From an uncultured Lachnospiraceae bacterium (lineage in GTDB: Bacteria; Bacillota; Clostridia; Lachnospirales; Lachnospiraceae), in assembly GCA_934371475.1 (NCBI GenBank), contig CAKRNX010000029.1, positions 1 to 19,646 of the forward strand: a stretch of 19,646 nt of DNA, read 5' to 3'. Positions 1 to 7,560 of the stretch are shown here, piece by piece (positions within the stretch are counted from its first letter, which is position 1; every line of letters begins with the position of its first letter). The position numbers and the translations under genes were made by a program. A model generated the notes under the pieces. The model made no database searches, was not told the origin of the DNA, and worked only from the letters and a program-made list of their open reading frames with translations.

Positions 1-1194
1 TTCGTAGACCTTCAGCTGGCCGTGCTCTTCCATCTCAAAATGCAGCATCAGTCTTCTCTTTCCTGCCGCACTGCGAAACTTTCCCTCAATCCGTTCAGCC
101 ACTATCAGTGCCGACTCGTAATCACAGTTGGGCAGCAGCAACACGTACTGCACCGTACTGTATCTGGCTGCCACGTCTCCTACACGAAGCGTCTTCTTCA
201 AAAGGGTCTCCAGGATCTGCATCCCCGCCTTTATACTATCATCTGCCACATCCGATCTTGCTGAACCGGTCTTTTTTACGGTGATCAGAAGCAAGTACTC
301 GGCAATCCCTGTCCGTTTCATCCTCCTGGCTTCCATACGGTAAATCTCCCGGAATACCGGATATTCACAGACAAACGCTTCCTTCGGCATCTCATCCTCA
401 CAGACAGATCCCAGCAGACCGCCAATATCCGACTGTTTGTTGTTCACCATCGCAAGAATCTCTTCGTATACCCTGTCGAAACGCTCTACCTGACGAAGTC
501 CCAGATTGTCATAGAAGGTTTTTTTCGCATTATTATAATACTGCATGGCTGTCTCAAAATTATTCTTCCCAATCTGGCTCTTGATCAGCCAGTATCCCAT
601 ATCCTCATCAAGCGGATCTACTTTCAGCGCTCCCTGGCACAGCGTCTCCATGTTGTCCCACTGACCGCTTCTCTCATAATATGCGCCCAGCATATGTACT
701 GTCTCCGTATAGAGAATCCTGTAATATGTAAGAATTGACGCCATCCATCCTTCTGACGCAAGGCAGGGAAGTACATCCTTCTGGTACAGCTCTACTGCCT
801 GACTGCACAAACGATATCTGCCTTCTCCATCCGGCTGGGACCGGGCTGCCCTGGCGATCCGTTCAAATTGTTCACAGTCAACCTCCACCGGCACTTTGGG
901 ATTCCACCGATACGCTCCCGGCAGCGTCATAATAAAATCCTGCTCTCCGAGAACCCGCAGCTGAACCCGCAGACGGTACACCAGATTTTTCAGCGCTCCT
1001 TCCGGATTTTTACTGCGCTCATCCTCCCAAAAAATATCTACTAATTCCTGATGCGGAACATTCCGTTCCCGATGCAGCAAAATATAAACCAGAAGTCTTA
1101 CCAACTTGTTGGAGTGAAGCTCTTTCTCGCCTATCGTCTGGTCTCCATTGCTTAAACTGAACTTGTCAAATAACCGCATCTGCATGTTTTCCAT
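1..1194 (-). CDS. BTAD (SARP-like) transcriptional regulator with degenerate GGDEF-like C-terminus, 3' end outside window
   Basis: I translated this frame by hand; it stays open for 398 codons to the left edge, so the C-terminus is missing. Residues 1-100 look like an OmpR/PhoB-type winged helix (segments such as NKLVRLLVYILLHRE and ALKNLVYRLRVQL). About 105-250 match the all-helical bacterial transcriptional activator domain (EQFERIARAARSQPDGEGRY, then TPR-like helices ending DEDMGYWLIKSQIGK). From about 280 onward the sequence reads like a GGDEF domain: LLLITVKK, LRVGDVAARYS (D340), QYVLLLPNCDYESALIVAERI. The GGDEF signature itself is replaced by STVQY, so no cyclase activity is expected. 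The start is ATG at 1194 with GGTG a few bases upstream. It lies 26 bases after the 57-aa ORF on the same strand, so the two are probably co-transcribed. The regulated target is unknown. Confidence 0.85.
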   Translation of the reverse strand, partial: MENMQMRLFDKFSLSNGDQTIGEKELHSNKLVRLLVYILLHRERNVPHQELVDIFWEDERSKNPEGALKNLVYRLRVQLRVLGEQDFIMTLPGAYRWNPKVPVEVDCEQFERIARAARSQPDGEGRYRLCSQAVELYQKDVLPCLASEGWMASILTYYRILYTETVHMLGAYYERSGQWDNMETLCQGALKVDPLDEDMGYWLIKSQIGKNNFETAMQYYNNAKKTFYDNLGLRQVERFDRVYEEILAMVNNKQSDIGGLLGSVCEDEMPKEAFVCEYPVFREIYRMEARRMKRTGIAEYLLLITVKKTGSARSDVADDSIKAGMQILETLLKKTLRVGDVAARYSTVQYVLLLPNCDYESALIVAERIEGKFRSAAGKRRLMLHFEMEEHGQLKVYE

Positions 1195-1220
1195 GCTATC
1201 ACCACTTTCTGGTCTCTCTT

Positions 1221-1394
1221 TTATTTATCCCACGTAATCTCTTCTTCGCCTACTGTCGAATCCATTAATCTCAGCAGCTCCATAACGCTCCTGAAAGACT
1301 GCTTTTTCTGCCCCTGAACCCACTCTACACTTCCCTGCCAGCTCTGACTCTGCGTATCCTGAATTTCAACAACAAACGTCTGCTTTTTCTTCAT
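1221..1394 (-). CDS. 57-aa conserved small protein upstream of BTAD regulator (WQG...FRSVMELLRLMDS type)
   Basis: A short ORF begins MKKKQTFVVEIQDTQSQSWQ, continues with GSVEWVQGQKKQSFRSVMEL, and ends LRLMDSTVGEEEITWDK. A strong AGGAG sits 10 bases before the ATG at 1394. I recall a family of about 60-aa Clostridial proteins with the same pattern (WQGxVxW, a spacer, then FRSxxELxxLMDS) next to BTAD-type regulators. That recollection is not verified here. The predicted fold is a small beta sheet followed by one helix; there is no signal peptide or membrane segment. Tight linkage to the downstream regulator suggests a partner or modulator, but the function is unknown. Confidence 0.75.
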   Translation of the reverse strand: MKKKQTFVVEIQDTQSQSWQGSVEWVQGQKKQSFRSVMELLRLMDSTVGEEEITWDK

Positions 1395-1432
1395 AATTAA
1401 TGATCTCCTGCCGTTTTTATTATCTTTTGTAG

Positions 1433-1450
1433 TAAGAGAGTTGCCTCTTA
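1433..1450. repeat. Short inverted repeat upstream of the small protein/BTAD operon
   Basis: TAAGAG and CTCTTA (6-bp perfect arms, 6-base spacer) lie 39-56 bases upstream of the start codon at 1394. This could be an operator or chance symmetry in an AT-rich leader. I could not settle on a -35/-10 pair here. The rest of 1451-1600 shows no gene I can support. Confidence 0.3.
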
Positions 1451-1600
1451 ATTTATGTTTACAATGTATTTTACTATCTCAGGGTCACATACAGGTCATA
1501 TTATTTTTATAATATCATTAATCTATCACAATGAGAAGTCCTTTTACGCCGTATTTTGCCCATTCCACGGAAGATGTTTCCTCCGATCTGCCGAATGGCA

Positions 1601-2842
1601 TTATGGTATTTTCCTCTTAATCAATACACAGGAGAGATCGTTGACGTTTGTTCCCGTAGGTCCCGTTACCAGCAGTCCGCCGCAGCATCTCAGCGCATGG
1701 TAGGAATCGTTTTTCTCCAGCACCTGCGGGATCCGGATCCCCTGATCCGCCAGCGCACCTGCGGTACCGCCGTCCACATATCCGCCCGCTGCATCCGTCG
1801 GGCCGTCTGTCCCGTCAGATCCGAAAGAAAATACCACTGTATTCTCCAGCCCGGCAATGCCCGCAGCAGCAGACAGCGCCAGCTCCTGATTTCTTCCGCC
1901 AAGACCGCTGCCGCTAAGACGCACTACCGTCTCCCCGCCCGCCAGAAAGGCCAGTGATCTTTCACTGTGCTGATGTTCCCTGGCCACTGCCGCCAGAAAA
2001 CTCCCGGCCTCTCTGGCCACACAGTCCATGCTGGAAGTCAGAATCACCGGATCGTATCCCAGCTCCAGGCAGGTTTTCGCCGCCGAGCTGCACAGCTGAC
2101 GCACACTGCCTGTCACCTTTGCTCTTACATTGGCACATTCCTTGGGGGTCTCCTCCCCAAGCAGTTCCATAACCTCCTCCGGAAAATCCAAATGATATTT
2201 TTCAACAGTTTCACGGCACATCTCACATGTGGAAGAATCCGGACTTACAGGCCCTGATGCGATCATGTCCAGTGGATCTCCGAGAATGTCTGACAGCACG
2301 ATCCCATACACCTCCGCAGGCTCGCATAATGCGGCAAAACGTCCGCCCTTCACACCGGAAAGACGCTTACGGATCATATTCATTTCTCTGATATCTGCCC
2401 CGCAGGCCAGCAGCTGTGACGTGACATCCCGCAGCTGTTCTCTACTGCAAAGCGGCAGTTCCAACAGGGCAGAGCCTCCCCCCGAGATCAGCATAATCAC
2501 CAGATCTGCCGGTGTCAGATCACGGATCATTTCCACAGCCCTGGATGTTGCCAGAAATGAATTATCATCAGGCACGGGGTGTCCCGCTTCAAAAATTTGA
2601 AAACCATCGATCGCCCCGCAGGAATGGCCGTACTTTGTAATTACAATCCCCTGCGAAAGCCGATCGCCCAACACCTGTGCAGCGCTCCTGGCCATCTGCC
2701 ATGCTGCTTTGCCCACAGCCACTGCCAGCACTCTGCCGGCCGGCAGTTCCAGCTCTTTCAGCGCCCGCTTCACCGCCTGATCCGGCTGTACATCCGAAAT
2801 CGCATGCGCCATAATCAGCTCAGCTTCTTCTCTCATCGTCAT
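1601..2842 (-). CDS. Glycerate 2-kinase (DUF4147/MOFRL family)
   Basis: Predicted to phosphorylate D-glycerate to 2-phosphoglycerate in the cytoplasm, feeding serine/glyoxylate-type carbon into glycolysis. The 413-residue length is normal for the GckA/TtuD family. The N-terminal DUF4147 domain shows the VAVGKAAWQMA segment around K45 and the glycine loop LISGGGSALLELP near 118-130. The C-terminal MOFRL domain has GGRNQELALS, the acidic motif SDGTDGPTDAAGGYVD and GPTGTNVNDL. The start at 2842 (MTMREE) is supported by GGAGG nine bases upstream; the second ATG at 2836 would be too far from it. An extended -10 (TGATATAAT) lies about 36 bases upstream. It is monocistronic as seen here; other glycerate-pathway genes are not visible nearby. 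The family assignment is strong; 2-kinase rather than 3-kinase regiochemistry rests on family knowledge. Confidence 0.92.
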   Translation of the reverse strand: MTMREEAELIMAHAISDVQPDQAVKRALKELELPAGRVLAVAVGKAAWQMARSAAQVLGDRLSQGIVITKYGHSCGAIDGFQIFEAGHPVPDDNSFLATSRAVEMIRDLTPADLVIMLISGGGSALLELPLCSREQLRDVTSQLLACGADIREMNMIRKRLSGVKGGRFAALCEPAEVYGIVLSDILGDPLDMIASGPVSPDSSTCEMCRETVEKYHLDFPEEVMELLGEETPKECANVRAKVTGSVRQLCSSAAKTCLELGYDPVILTSSMDCVAREAGSFLAAVAREHQHSERSLAFLAGGETVVRLSGSGLGGRNQELALSAAAGIAGLENTVVFSFGSDGTDGPTDAAGGYVDGGTAGALADQGIRIPQVLEKNDSYHALRCCGGLLVTGPTGTNVNDLSCVLIKRKIP

Positions 2843-2877
2843 CGCTGTTTTCCTCCGCTCATCTGCCTGTTTTTTCC

Positions 2878-2883
2878 ATTATA
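2878..2883 (-). promoter_or_regulatory. Extended -10 promoter of glycerate kinase
   Basis: TATAAT preceded by TGA (TGn extended -10) on the minus strand, about 36 bases upstream of the start codon. A weak -35 candidate, TTGCAG, lies 18 bases further upstream. An extended -10 often compensates for a poor -35. Confidence 0.6.
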
Positions 2884-2942
2884 TCAAAAGAAAACTGATC
2901 TCTGCAAGACTATTCTCTTCCCGGCAATATGCATATGACGGA

Positions 2943-2985
2943 AGATTTTTGTTTCACAGGGCATAATTTTCTGAAACAAAAATCT
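2943..2985. repeat. 14-bp perfect inverted repeat
   Basis: AGATTTTTGTTTCA at 2943-2956 is the exact reverse complement of 2972-2985, with a 15-base loop. It sits between the divergent-side promoter of glycerate kinase and the rplY terminator. On the plus strand it is followed by ACTTTTTC, so it could terminate rightward transcription, but no rightward gene ends here. The role is unresolved. Confidence 0.6.
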
Positions 2986-3111
2986 ACTTTTTCCCCCGCC
3001 ACCGTTTTGACGGCATAACTTTTGTCCCTCGCGCGAGCAGGCTGCATATGCAGTTTCCTCTTATCCTGCCATATGGCATCATGGTATACCCGAAGGGTAC
3101 ACACTTCCCTT

Positions 3112-3125
3112 CTGCAAGCTGTGCA
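3112..3125 (+). repeat. Copy of dispersed motif CTGYRAGSTGYGCA
   Basis: Reads CTGCAAGCTGTGCA. Related 14-mers occur at 4238, 5209, 8178, 16733 and 18371, all intergenic and all on the plus strand. This copy is not attached to the CAAGAATG palindrome. Confidence 0.4.
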
Positions 3126-3170
3126 TCTTGCCAGAAGCTTATGTTATAGGAAATCACAATTTCCTGTAAC

Positions 3171-3218
3171 TAAAAAAGCACTGAAACCTGCCGTTTCCGA
3201 CTAAATCTCAATGCTTTT
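3171..3218 (-). terminator. Rho-independent terminator downstream of rplY
   Basis: On the minus strand, AAAGCATTGA pairs with TCAGTGCTTT (10 bp with one G-U) and is followed by a run of Ts. The loop contains a smaller GTCGG...CGGC-like pairing. It lies about 190 bases after the rplY stop, in the right orientation for it. Confidence 0.6.
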
Positions 3219-3409
3219 CTTTCTGTCCCGTTTTTATTTTATTACGATCTGCGTTTATTTCCAAAGGCAATGAGCCAGGCAGACGTACCGTAAATTCTAA
3301 TTTTCTCTCACAACTGCCCGTACTCCGCTGATCTCATCGTCAAACGATGCTTCATGACCAAACGCCCTCTGCTCTGTCTTTCCATCAGCGGCTGCCTTCT
3401 CACTGCTCC

Positions 3410-4000
3410 TTATTCTGCGGCAGCTTCTTCTTCTTCAGTCTCGGCTTCCGGTTCACGGTTGTGTACTTCGGATACTACAACTACCGTAGCTTCCGGATCT
3501 GTGGTCAGTTCTACATCTTTATCTTTTGCAATTTCCAGATCCTTTACCTTAATGGAATCGCCGACATGCATATCGCCGACATTAATCTCCACTTTTTCTA
3601 CCAGTGCGGCCGGCAGTGCTTTGTATGCAATCTCATGCAGCAGCAGCTGTACTACGCCTTCCTGTACTTTCTCATGATCCAGCAGAACAACTTCTGCTAC
3701 AGAATGAATCTTTTCATTGCTCACCAGTGCCTGGAAATCAATCTCATCAACACGGCCCTTCAGGGGATTAAATTCAATATCCTTAATCAGGACATCGTAC
3801 TGCTGTCCTTCTACCTCCAGCATAACCTGACTGCCTTTGTTGCTTGTCTTCAGCAGACGTTCCAGCTCACGTTTTTCTATTTTGATTGGCATCGATTCTT
3901 TCATCTCTCTGCCAAAAACGTTACCAGTAACAAATCCTTCTCTTCTTAATTTCTTTGCCTTGATGTCCATGCTTCTTTTTTCAGCTTTTAAAGTATTCAT
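3410..4000 (-). CDS. rplY: 50S ribosomal protein L25 / general stress protein CTC
   Basis: Binds 5S rRNA in the central protuberance of the large ribosomal subunit; the CTC form in Firmicutes is longer than E. coli L25. The 196-residue protein has an N-terminal L25 beta-barrel (MNTLKAEKRS, KAKKLRREGFVTGNVFGR, then QYDVLIKDIEFNPLKGRV near 70-85). It then has a C-terminal TL5/CTC beta domain (INVGDMHVGDSIKVKDLEI) and a short acidic tail rich in Glu and Ala. The start at 4000 follows GGAGG with ideal spacing. It stands alone, with its own extended -10 promoter and an approximately 90-base leader. Stress regulation is known for CTC in Bacillus, but I see no sigma-B-type promoter here. Confidence 0.95.
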   Translation of the reverse strand: MNTLKAEKRSMDIKAKKLRREGFVTGNVFGREMKESMPIKIEKRELERLLKTSNKGSQVMLEVEGQQYDVLIKDIEFNPLKGRVDEIDFQALVSNEKIHSVAEVVLLDHEKVQEGVVQLLLHEIAYKALPAALVEKVEINVGDMHVGDSIKVKDLEIAKDKDVELTTDPEATVVVVSEVHNREPEAETEEEEAAAE

Positions 4001-4096
4001 TTATCTTTTCCTCCAAAAATCTGATTTGCTCAATAGCCTTCAACTCTGTTTTAATCCAAAGAGGTTTTATTAAGTAGATTTCTTTGTTACAGGTGC

Positions 4097-4102
4097 ATTA
4101 TA
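4097..4102 (-). promoter_or_regulatory. Extended -10 promoter of rplY
   Basis: TATAAT with TGT immediately upstream (extended -10) on the minus strand, about 97 bases before the ATG. No good -35 was found at 16-18 bases. Confidence 0.55.
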
Positions 4103-4311
4103 ACACTCATATCAGAAACAGGATCACTAATTTTTTGTTTTTTTTGAATGTTTTTTTGTGCAATTTTATTTTCTCTTTCGACTTATTCCACAAAAACTGA
4201 TGCTACAGCACATTTTTCAAACATCTCGACATACTTTCTGTGAGGTGGGAGTCATCTCGCATCTGATATACCATAAAGTGAATCCTGCGGATCTCCGGAA
4301 TACTTTTTCTG
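4103..4311. other. Intergenic region between nudC and rplY
   Basis: Contains long T-runs on the plus strand (about 4130-4190) and the degenerate repeat at 4218-4250. On the minus strand the nudC end is followed by TTCTGACAGAA and then a TCCGGAGATCCGCAGGA hairpin-like stretch, which may contribute to nudC termination. No gene is supported. Confidence 0.4.
4218..4250 (+). repeat. Degenerate copy of the CAAGAATG palindrome plus its tail
   Basis: Starts TTTCAAACAT and ends in CTGTGAGGTGGGA, the same tail (CTGTGAGGTGCG) that follows the intact palindrome at 5187. The palindrome arms are eroded and two bases shorter. It is considered a decayed copy because of the conserved tail and order. Confidence 0.4.
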
Positions 4312-5145
4312 TCAGAATTTCTTTGCCACAAACGCATGGATCAGCGCAGATGTGATGGACACTTCATCATCCGGCACCGGCACTTTCTCACGCTCAAACC
4401 AGCATGCCTCCGACAGCTCCTGGCGATCCACGGTAATCTCATCTGATCCGTCCAGCTCCGCGGTAAATCCAAGCGTCAGATTGCCCGGCACGCCCCAGGG
4501 CTGTGAGTCAAAATATCGGATATTCTTTACCTTCACACCGGTCTCCTCCATAACTTCGCGGCGTACCGTATCCTCCACTGTCTCTCCGATCTCCACAAAA
4601 CCGGCAATCAGCACAAACCACGTCACGGGGCGGTTCGCATATTTAGTCATCAGAAGCCTGTTGCCGTCATGTACCGCTACAATAATACACGGATTGATCC
4701 TGGGATAAACAGAATATCCGCAGGACGGGCAGACTACCTTGCGTTCATCTGTTCCGGGAACCATGATGCCGCCGCATCTTCCGCAGAAATGATTATTGCG
4801 GTACCATGCAAACAGATGCCAGGCCGTATAGCCGGCAAATGCCAGATACATGGGCCTCAGATTTCTCATATCTCTCAGATTCTTCAGCACCATTCCCTGC
4901 TCCAGCCAGCACATTTCCGGTGCGGACTCTGACCCGGCGAGAAAATATCTATGTCTGTCAATGCGAAACAGAAACTGGAATGTTCTGCCATTTGCCGCCT
5001 CTCCAAGCTCTCTCCGGCTGGGGTAACGCCCGTCGCCGGTAACCAGCACCTGATGTTCATAGAACAGAATGACTGCATCCTCTCCTTCCGGCTGGCACGG
5101 TGTATAGTCAAGTGAAAAATGATGTGGTTGAATATCCTGAATCAT
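4312..5145 (-). CDS. nudC: NADH pyrophosphatase / NAD-cap hydrolase NudC
   Basis: Nudix hydrolase cleaving NADH to NMNH and AMP; family members also remove NAD caps from RNA 5' ends. From the preferred start the protein is 277 residues, normal for NudC. It shows a variable N-terminal domain and a four-cysteine zinc ribbon (C121, C124, C139, C142; CGRCGG and CPSCG). A Nudix box begins at about G182 (GFVEIGETVEDTVR followed by REVMEETGV). The NudC signature SQPW is present, but followed by GVPGNLTLGF rather than the usual PFPxS. Starts at 5151 and 5145 are both possible; AGAGG is nine bases before 5145 and only three before 5151, so I prefer 5145. The frame is open to 5280, but that stretch runs through an intergenic palindrome and is unlikely to be translated. 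It is divergent from the alpha-glucosidase gene. Confidence 0.92.
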   Translation of the reverse strand: MIQDIQPHHFSLDYTPCQPEGEDAVILFYEHQVLVTGDGRYPSRRELGEAANGRTFQFLFRIDRHRYFLAGSESAPEMCWLEQGMVLKNLRDMRNLRPMYLAFAGYTAWHLFAWYRNNHFCGRCGGIMVPGTDERKVVCPSCGYSVYPRINPCIIVAVHDGNRLLMTKYANRPVTWFVLIAGFVEIGETVEDTVRREVMEETGVKVKNIRYFDSQPWGVPGNLTLGFTAELDGSDEITVDRQELSEACWFEREKVPVPDDEVSITSALIHAFVAKKF

Positions 5146-5186
5146 GATCATATGCCTCTCTTTCGTAATCTCATTACTACTATATT

Positions 5187-5222
5187 CAAGAATGCCACGG
5201 CATTCTTGCTGTGAGGTGCGCA
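5187..5222 (+). repeat. Intergenic palindrome CAAGAATG..CATTCTTG plus tail, copy 1
   Basis: CAAGAATGCC, two bases (AC), GGCATTCTTG forms a perfect 10-bp-arm palindrome at 5187-5208, followed by CTGTGAGGTGCGCA. It lies between the divergent genes nudC and alpha-glucosidase, upstream of both starts. Other copies are at 14618 (inverted), 16787 and 18349. Confidence 0.8.
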
Positions 5223-5314
5223 TTGCGCTGCCGTGAAGCATTATAACCAACTTTTCAGGACAAATCAACCGCCCGCCCAAACAAATTCCCTCTTTTCTTT
5301 TTAAGAAATCCTGC

Positions 5315-5320
5315 TATAAT
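5315..5320 (+). promoter_or_regulatory. Extended -10 promoter of alpha-glucosidase
   Basis: TGCTATAAT, an extended -10, ends 29 bases before the ATG at 5350. There is no recognisable -35 and no clear operator nearby. Confidence 0.6.
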
Positions 5321-5349
5321 AGCCATAAAAATTTCTACAGGAGGATCTT

Positions 5350-7083
5350 ATGAAAAAACAATGGTGGCATGGAAAAACAGCCTATCAGATTTATCCTAAA
5401 AGTTTCCTGGATACAAACGGGGACGGCATCGGAGATCTGAGAGGAATTATTGAAAAACTGGATTATCTGAAAAGCCTCGGTGTGGATATCATCTGGCTTT
5501 CTCCTATATATAAATCGCCATTTATCGATCAGGGATATGATATTGAAGATTATTATCAGATCGATCCCTGCTTTGGGACAATGGATGATATGGATGAACT
5601 GTTGGCCGAAGCGAAAAAAAGAGAGATGTACATTCTTATGGATCTGGTCGTCAATCACTGTTCCGATAAGCATGAGCTGTTTCAGAAAGCTCTGGCCGAT
5701 CCGGAAGGAGAATACGCCGATTACTTCTATTTCCGGGAGGGCAAAGAAAACGGCGAGCCTCCCTGCAACTGGCGTTCGTATTTTGGCGGAAGCGCCTGGG
5801 AAAAAATTCCCGGTACAAAAAATAAGTATTACCTGCATCTGTTTGCCAAAGAACAGCCTGATCTGAACTGGGAAAATCCGGCACTGCGCGAGCGCGTATT
5901 TCGTATGATCAGCTGGTGGCTTGAAAAAGGGCTGGCCGGTTTTCGAATTGACGCGATTATTAATATCAAAAAGGATCTCCGTTTCGAAGATTTCCCTGCC
6001 GACCGTGAAGACGGGCTGTGCAATCCACACGCAATGCTGGAAGCCGCCAGCGGAGTCGGCGATTTTCTTACCATGATGCGGGATGCAACCTTCCGTCCCC
6101 ACAATGCCTTTACCGTAGCGGAAGCCTTCAACATCCACGACGGAGAAATGCCCCTTTTCGTGGGAGACAATGGATATTTTTCATCTATTTTTGACTTCAG
6201 CACAGAAATTCTCGGACACACGGACAGCGGATGGTATAAAATCCCTGACCTTCCTGTCACCCTGGTCCGCGATACACTCTATGAGAGTCAGGCACAGATG
6301 GGGGATCACGGACTGTTCTGCAATATCGTGGAAAATCACGATGAACCGCGCGGAGCCAGCCGCTATCTTCCTGCTGAGGGACAGCATGACCGCGGCAAAA
6401 AACTGCTTGCCGTTACCCAGTTCATGCGCCGCGGCCTCCCATTCCTCTATCAGGGACAGGAGATCGGCATGACAAACTGTCCGTTCACCAGTATTGATGA
6501 GATTGACGACATCCATACCATTGATCAATATGACATTGCCAGAGACGCAGGCCTGTCTGAACAGGAAGCGCTGCAGAATGTATGCCGCATCACCCGTGAC
6601 AATGCCCGCACTCCGGTTCAGTGGGACAACTCCCGCAATGCCGGCTTCACTGCCGGAACCCCGTGGCTCAAAGTGAATCCTAACTTTGACAGAATTAATG
6701 TTCAGGCACAGCTGAAGGATGAAAATTCCGTTTTAAATTTTTATCGGAAACTCACTGCGCTGCGCAAAGACCCCCACTATGCGGAAACCATCGTATACGG
6801 CAGCTTTGAACCGATCCTGACAGATATCGAAAATCTCTACGCATTTTTCCGCAATCTCTATGTACAGGATCTGGAGGAAGATCAGGCTCCGTTTACCCCC
6901 TCTGTGCGGACTCCCCTCCGTCAGAGCATTCTCGTGTTGGCCAACTGTCAGAATACTGACATCACCGTGTCGCTCCCCGCAGACGGCTACGATACCATTC
7001 TGCTGAACAACTGCGATACATTCACTAAATCAGGGCGCACAGTTTCATTGCTTCCCTTCCAGGCTGTGATCCTGCTGCTGTAG
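5350..7083 (+). CDS. GH13 alpha-glucosidase (oligo-1,6-glucosidase/maltase-like)
   Basis: Cytoplasmic glycoside hydrolase, 577 residues, no signal peptide. The TIM-barrel domain starts immediately (WWHGKTAYQIYPKSF). A calcium loop DTNGDGIGDL is at 21-30. Conserved region I is DLVVNHCSD (about 98-106). The nucleophile is D201 in GFRIDAI, the acid/base E258 in TVAEAF, and the transition-state Asp D331 in VENHDEPR. The residue after the nucleophile is Ala202; Val at this place is typical of alpha-1,6-acting and Thr of alpha-1,4-acting yeast enzymes, so linkage preference is uncertain. The C-terminal beta domain ends LLPFQAVILLL. The start follows GGAGG with seven bases between. No sugar transporter or LacI-type regulator is visible next to it, so the substrate cannot be inferred from context. 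The 3' end overlaps convergent tadA by 39 bases. Confidence 0.93.
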   Translation: MKKQWWHGKTAYQIYPKSFLDTNGDGIGDLRGIIEKLDYLKSLGVDIIWLSPIYKSPFIDQGYDIEDYYQIDPCFGTMDDMDELLAEAKKREMYILMDLVVNHCSDKHELFQKALADPEGEYADYFYFREGKENGEPPCNWRSYFGGSAWEKIPGTKNKYYLHLFAKEQPDLNWENPALRERVFRMISWWLEKGLAGFRIDAIINIKKDLRFEDFPADREDGLCNPHAMLEAASGVGDFLTMMRDATFRPHNAFTVAEAFNIHDGEMPLFVGDNGYFSSIFDFSTEILGHTDSGWYKIPDLPVTLVRDTLYESQAQMGDHGLFCNIVENHDEPRGASRYLPAEGQHDRGKKLLAVTQFMRRGLPFLYQGQEIGMTNCPFTSIDEIDDIHTIDQYDIARDAGLSEQEALQNVCRITRDNARTPVQWDNSRNAGFTAGTPWLKVNPNFDRINVQAQLKDENSVLNFYRKLTALRKDPHYAETIVYGSFEPILTDIENLYAFFRNLYVQDLEEDQAPFTPSVRTPLRQSILVLANCQNTDITVSLPADGYDTILLNNCDTFTKSGRTVSLLPFQAVILLL

Positions 7084-7560
7084 ACAGGCTCTGTTTTTCT
7101 TTTCCCGCAGTTCCCGGAAAAACCGGGACAGCATCTCGCTGCATTCCTCCTGCAGAACACCTTCCGTAATCTCTACCTGATGATTAAACTGAGGGATCTG
7201 CAGGATATTGAGCACTGATCCGGCACAGCCCGCCTTGGCGTTTCTGCATGCGATCACAGCCCGGTCCAGACGCGCCTGCACAATGGCACCGGCGCACATC
7301 TGGCACGGCTCCAGGGTGATATATATGGTACATCCTTCCAGTCTCCAGTCTCCCAGTCTGCGGCTCGCTTTCCTGATTGCGTTGATTTCCGCATGCGAAA
7401 CCGCGTTGTGATCGGTATTTCTCCGGTTATACCCGCGTGCAATGATCTCCCCGTCCCTGACAATCACGCATCCAATGGGCACTTCATCCAGCGCATATGC
7501 CTTTTTCGCCTGCTGCATCGCCGCTTTCATAAATTTTTCATCATCTGTCAGCTTTTTCAT
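7045..7560 (-). CDS. tadA: tRNA-specific adenosine deaminase TadA
   Basis: Deaminates A34 to inosine in the anticodon wobble position of tRNA-Arg(ACG). From MKKLTDDEKF the protein is 171 residues, typical. It shows the zinc/catalytic motif HAEIN (H57, E59) and PCQMCAG (C86, C89), with the flanking VPIGCVIVRDGEIIARGYN and NILQIPQFNHQV expected for TadA. I chose the start at 7560 because GAGAGGA precedes it by about eight bases and because family homology begins there. The same frame is open to 7716, but the upstream part would translate a hairpin-rich intergenic region. The Firmicutes arrangement tadA next to the SRP RNA gene is kept here; dnaX, often next, is absent. The C-terminal tail (from about 155) is polar and overlaps the end of the glucosidase gene. 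Confidence 0.95.
   Translation of the reverse strand: MKKLTDDEKFMKAAMQQAKKAYALDEVPIGCVIVRDGEIIARGYNRRNTDHNAVSHAEINAIRKASRRLGDWRLEGCTIYITLEPCQMCAGAIVQARLDRAVIACRNAKAGCAGSVLNILQIPQFNHQVEITEGVLQEECSEMLSRFFRELREKKNRACLQQQDHSLEGKQ

Larger units (their letters stand above)
2986..3409. other. Non-coding region downstream of rplY; no supported gene
   Basis: I find no ORF with a credible ribosome binding site here. The stretch holds the tail motif at 3112-3125, a hairpin at 3143-3170 (12-bp arms, one mismatch, loop CACA) and the rplY terminator. Immediately downstream of rplY (about 3240-3405), minus-strand frames read like protein fragments, for example FGHEASFDDEISGVRAVV and IYGTSAWLIAFGNKRRS. They are in different frames, interrupted by stops and lack a start. 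They may be the remnant of a lost gene or chance. Confidence 0.4.

Noticed and set aside
2910..3104. 64-codon minus-strand ORF upstream of glycerate kinase
   Set aside because: It runs through the 14-bp inverted repeat, has no ribosome binding site, and overlaps the glycerate kinase promoter side.
3240..3405. Possible pseudogene downstream of rplY on the minus strand
   Set aside because: Fragments such as FGHEASFDDEISGVRAVV and IYGTSAWLIAFGNKRRS look protein-like, but are in different frames with stops and no start; I could not identify a parent gene.
5335..6138. 267-codon minus-strand ORF across the alpha-glucosidase
   Set aside because: Mirror of a gene with intact catalytic motifs; no ribosome binding site or known family.
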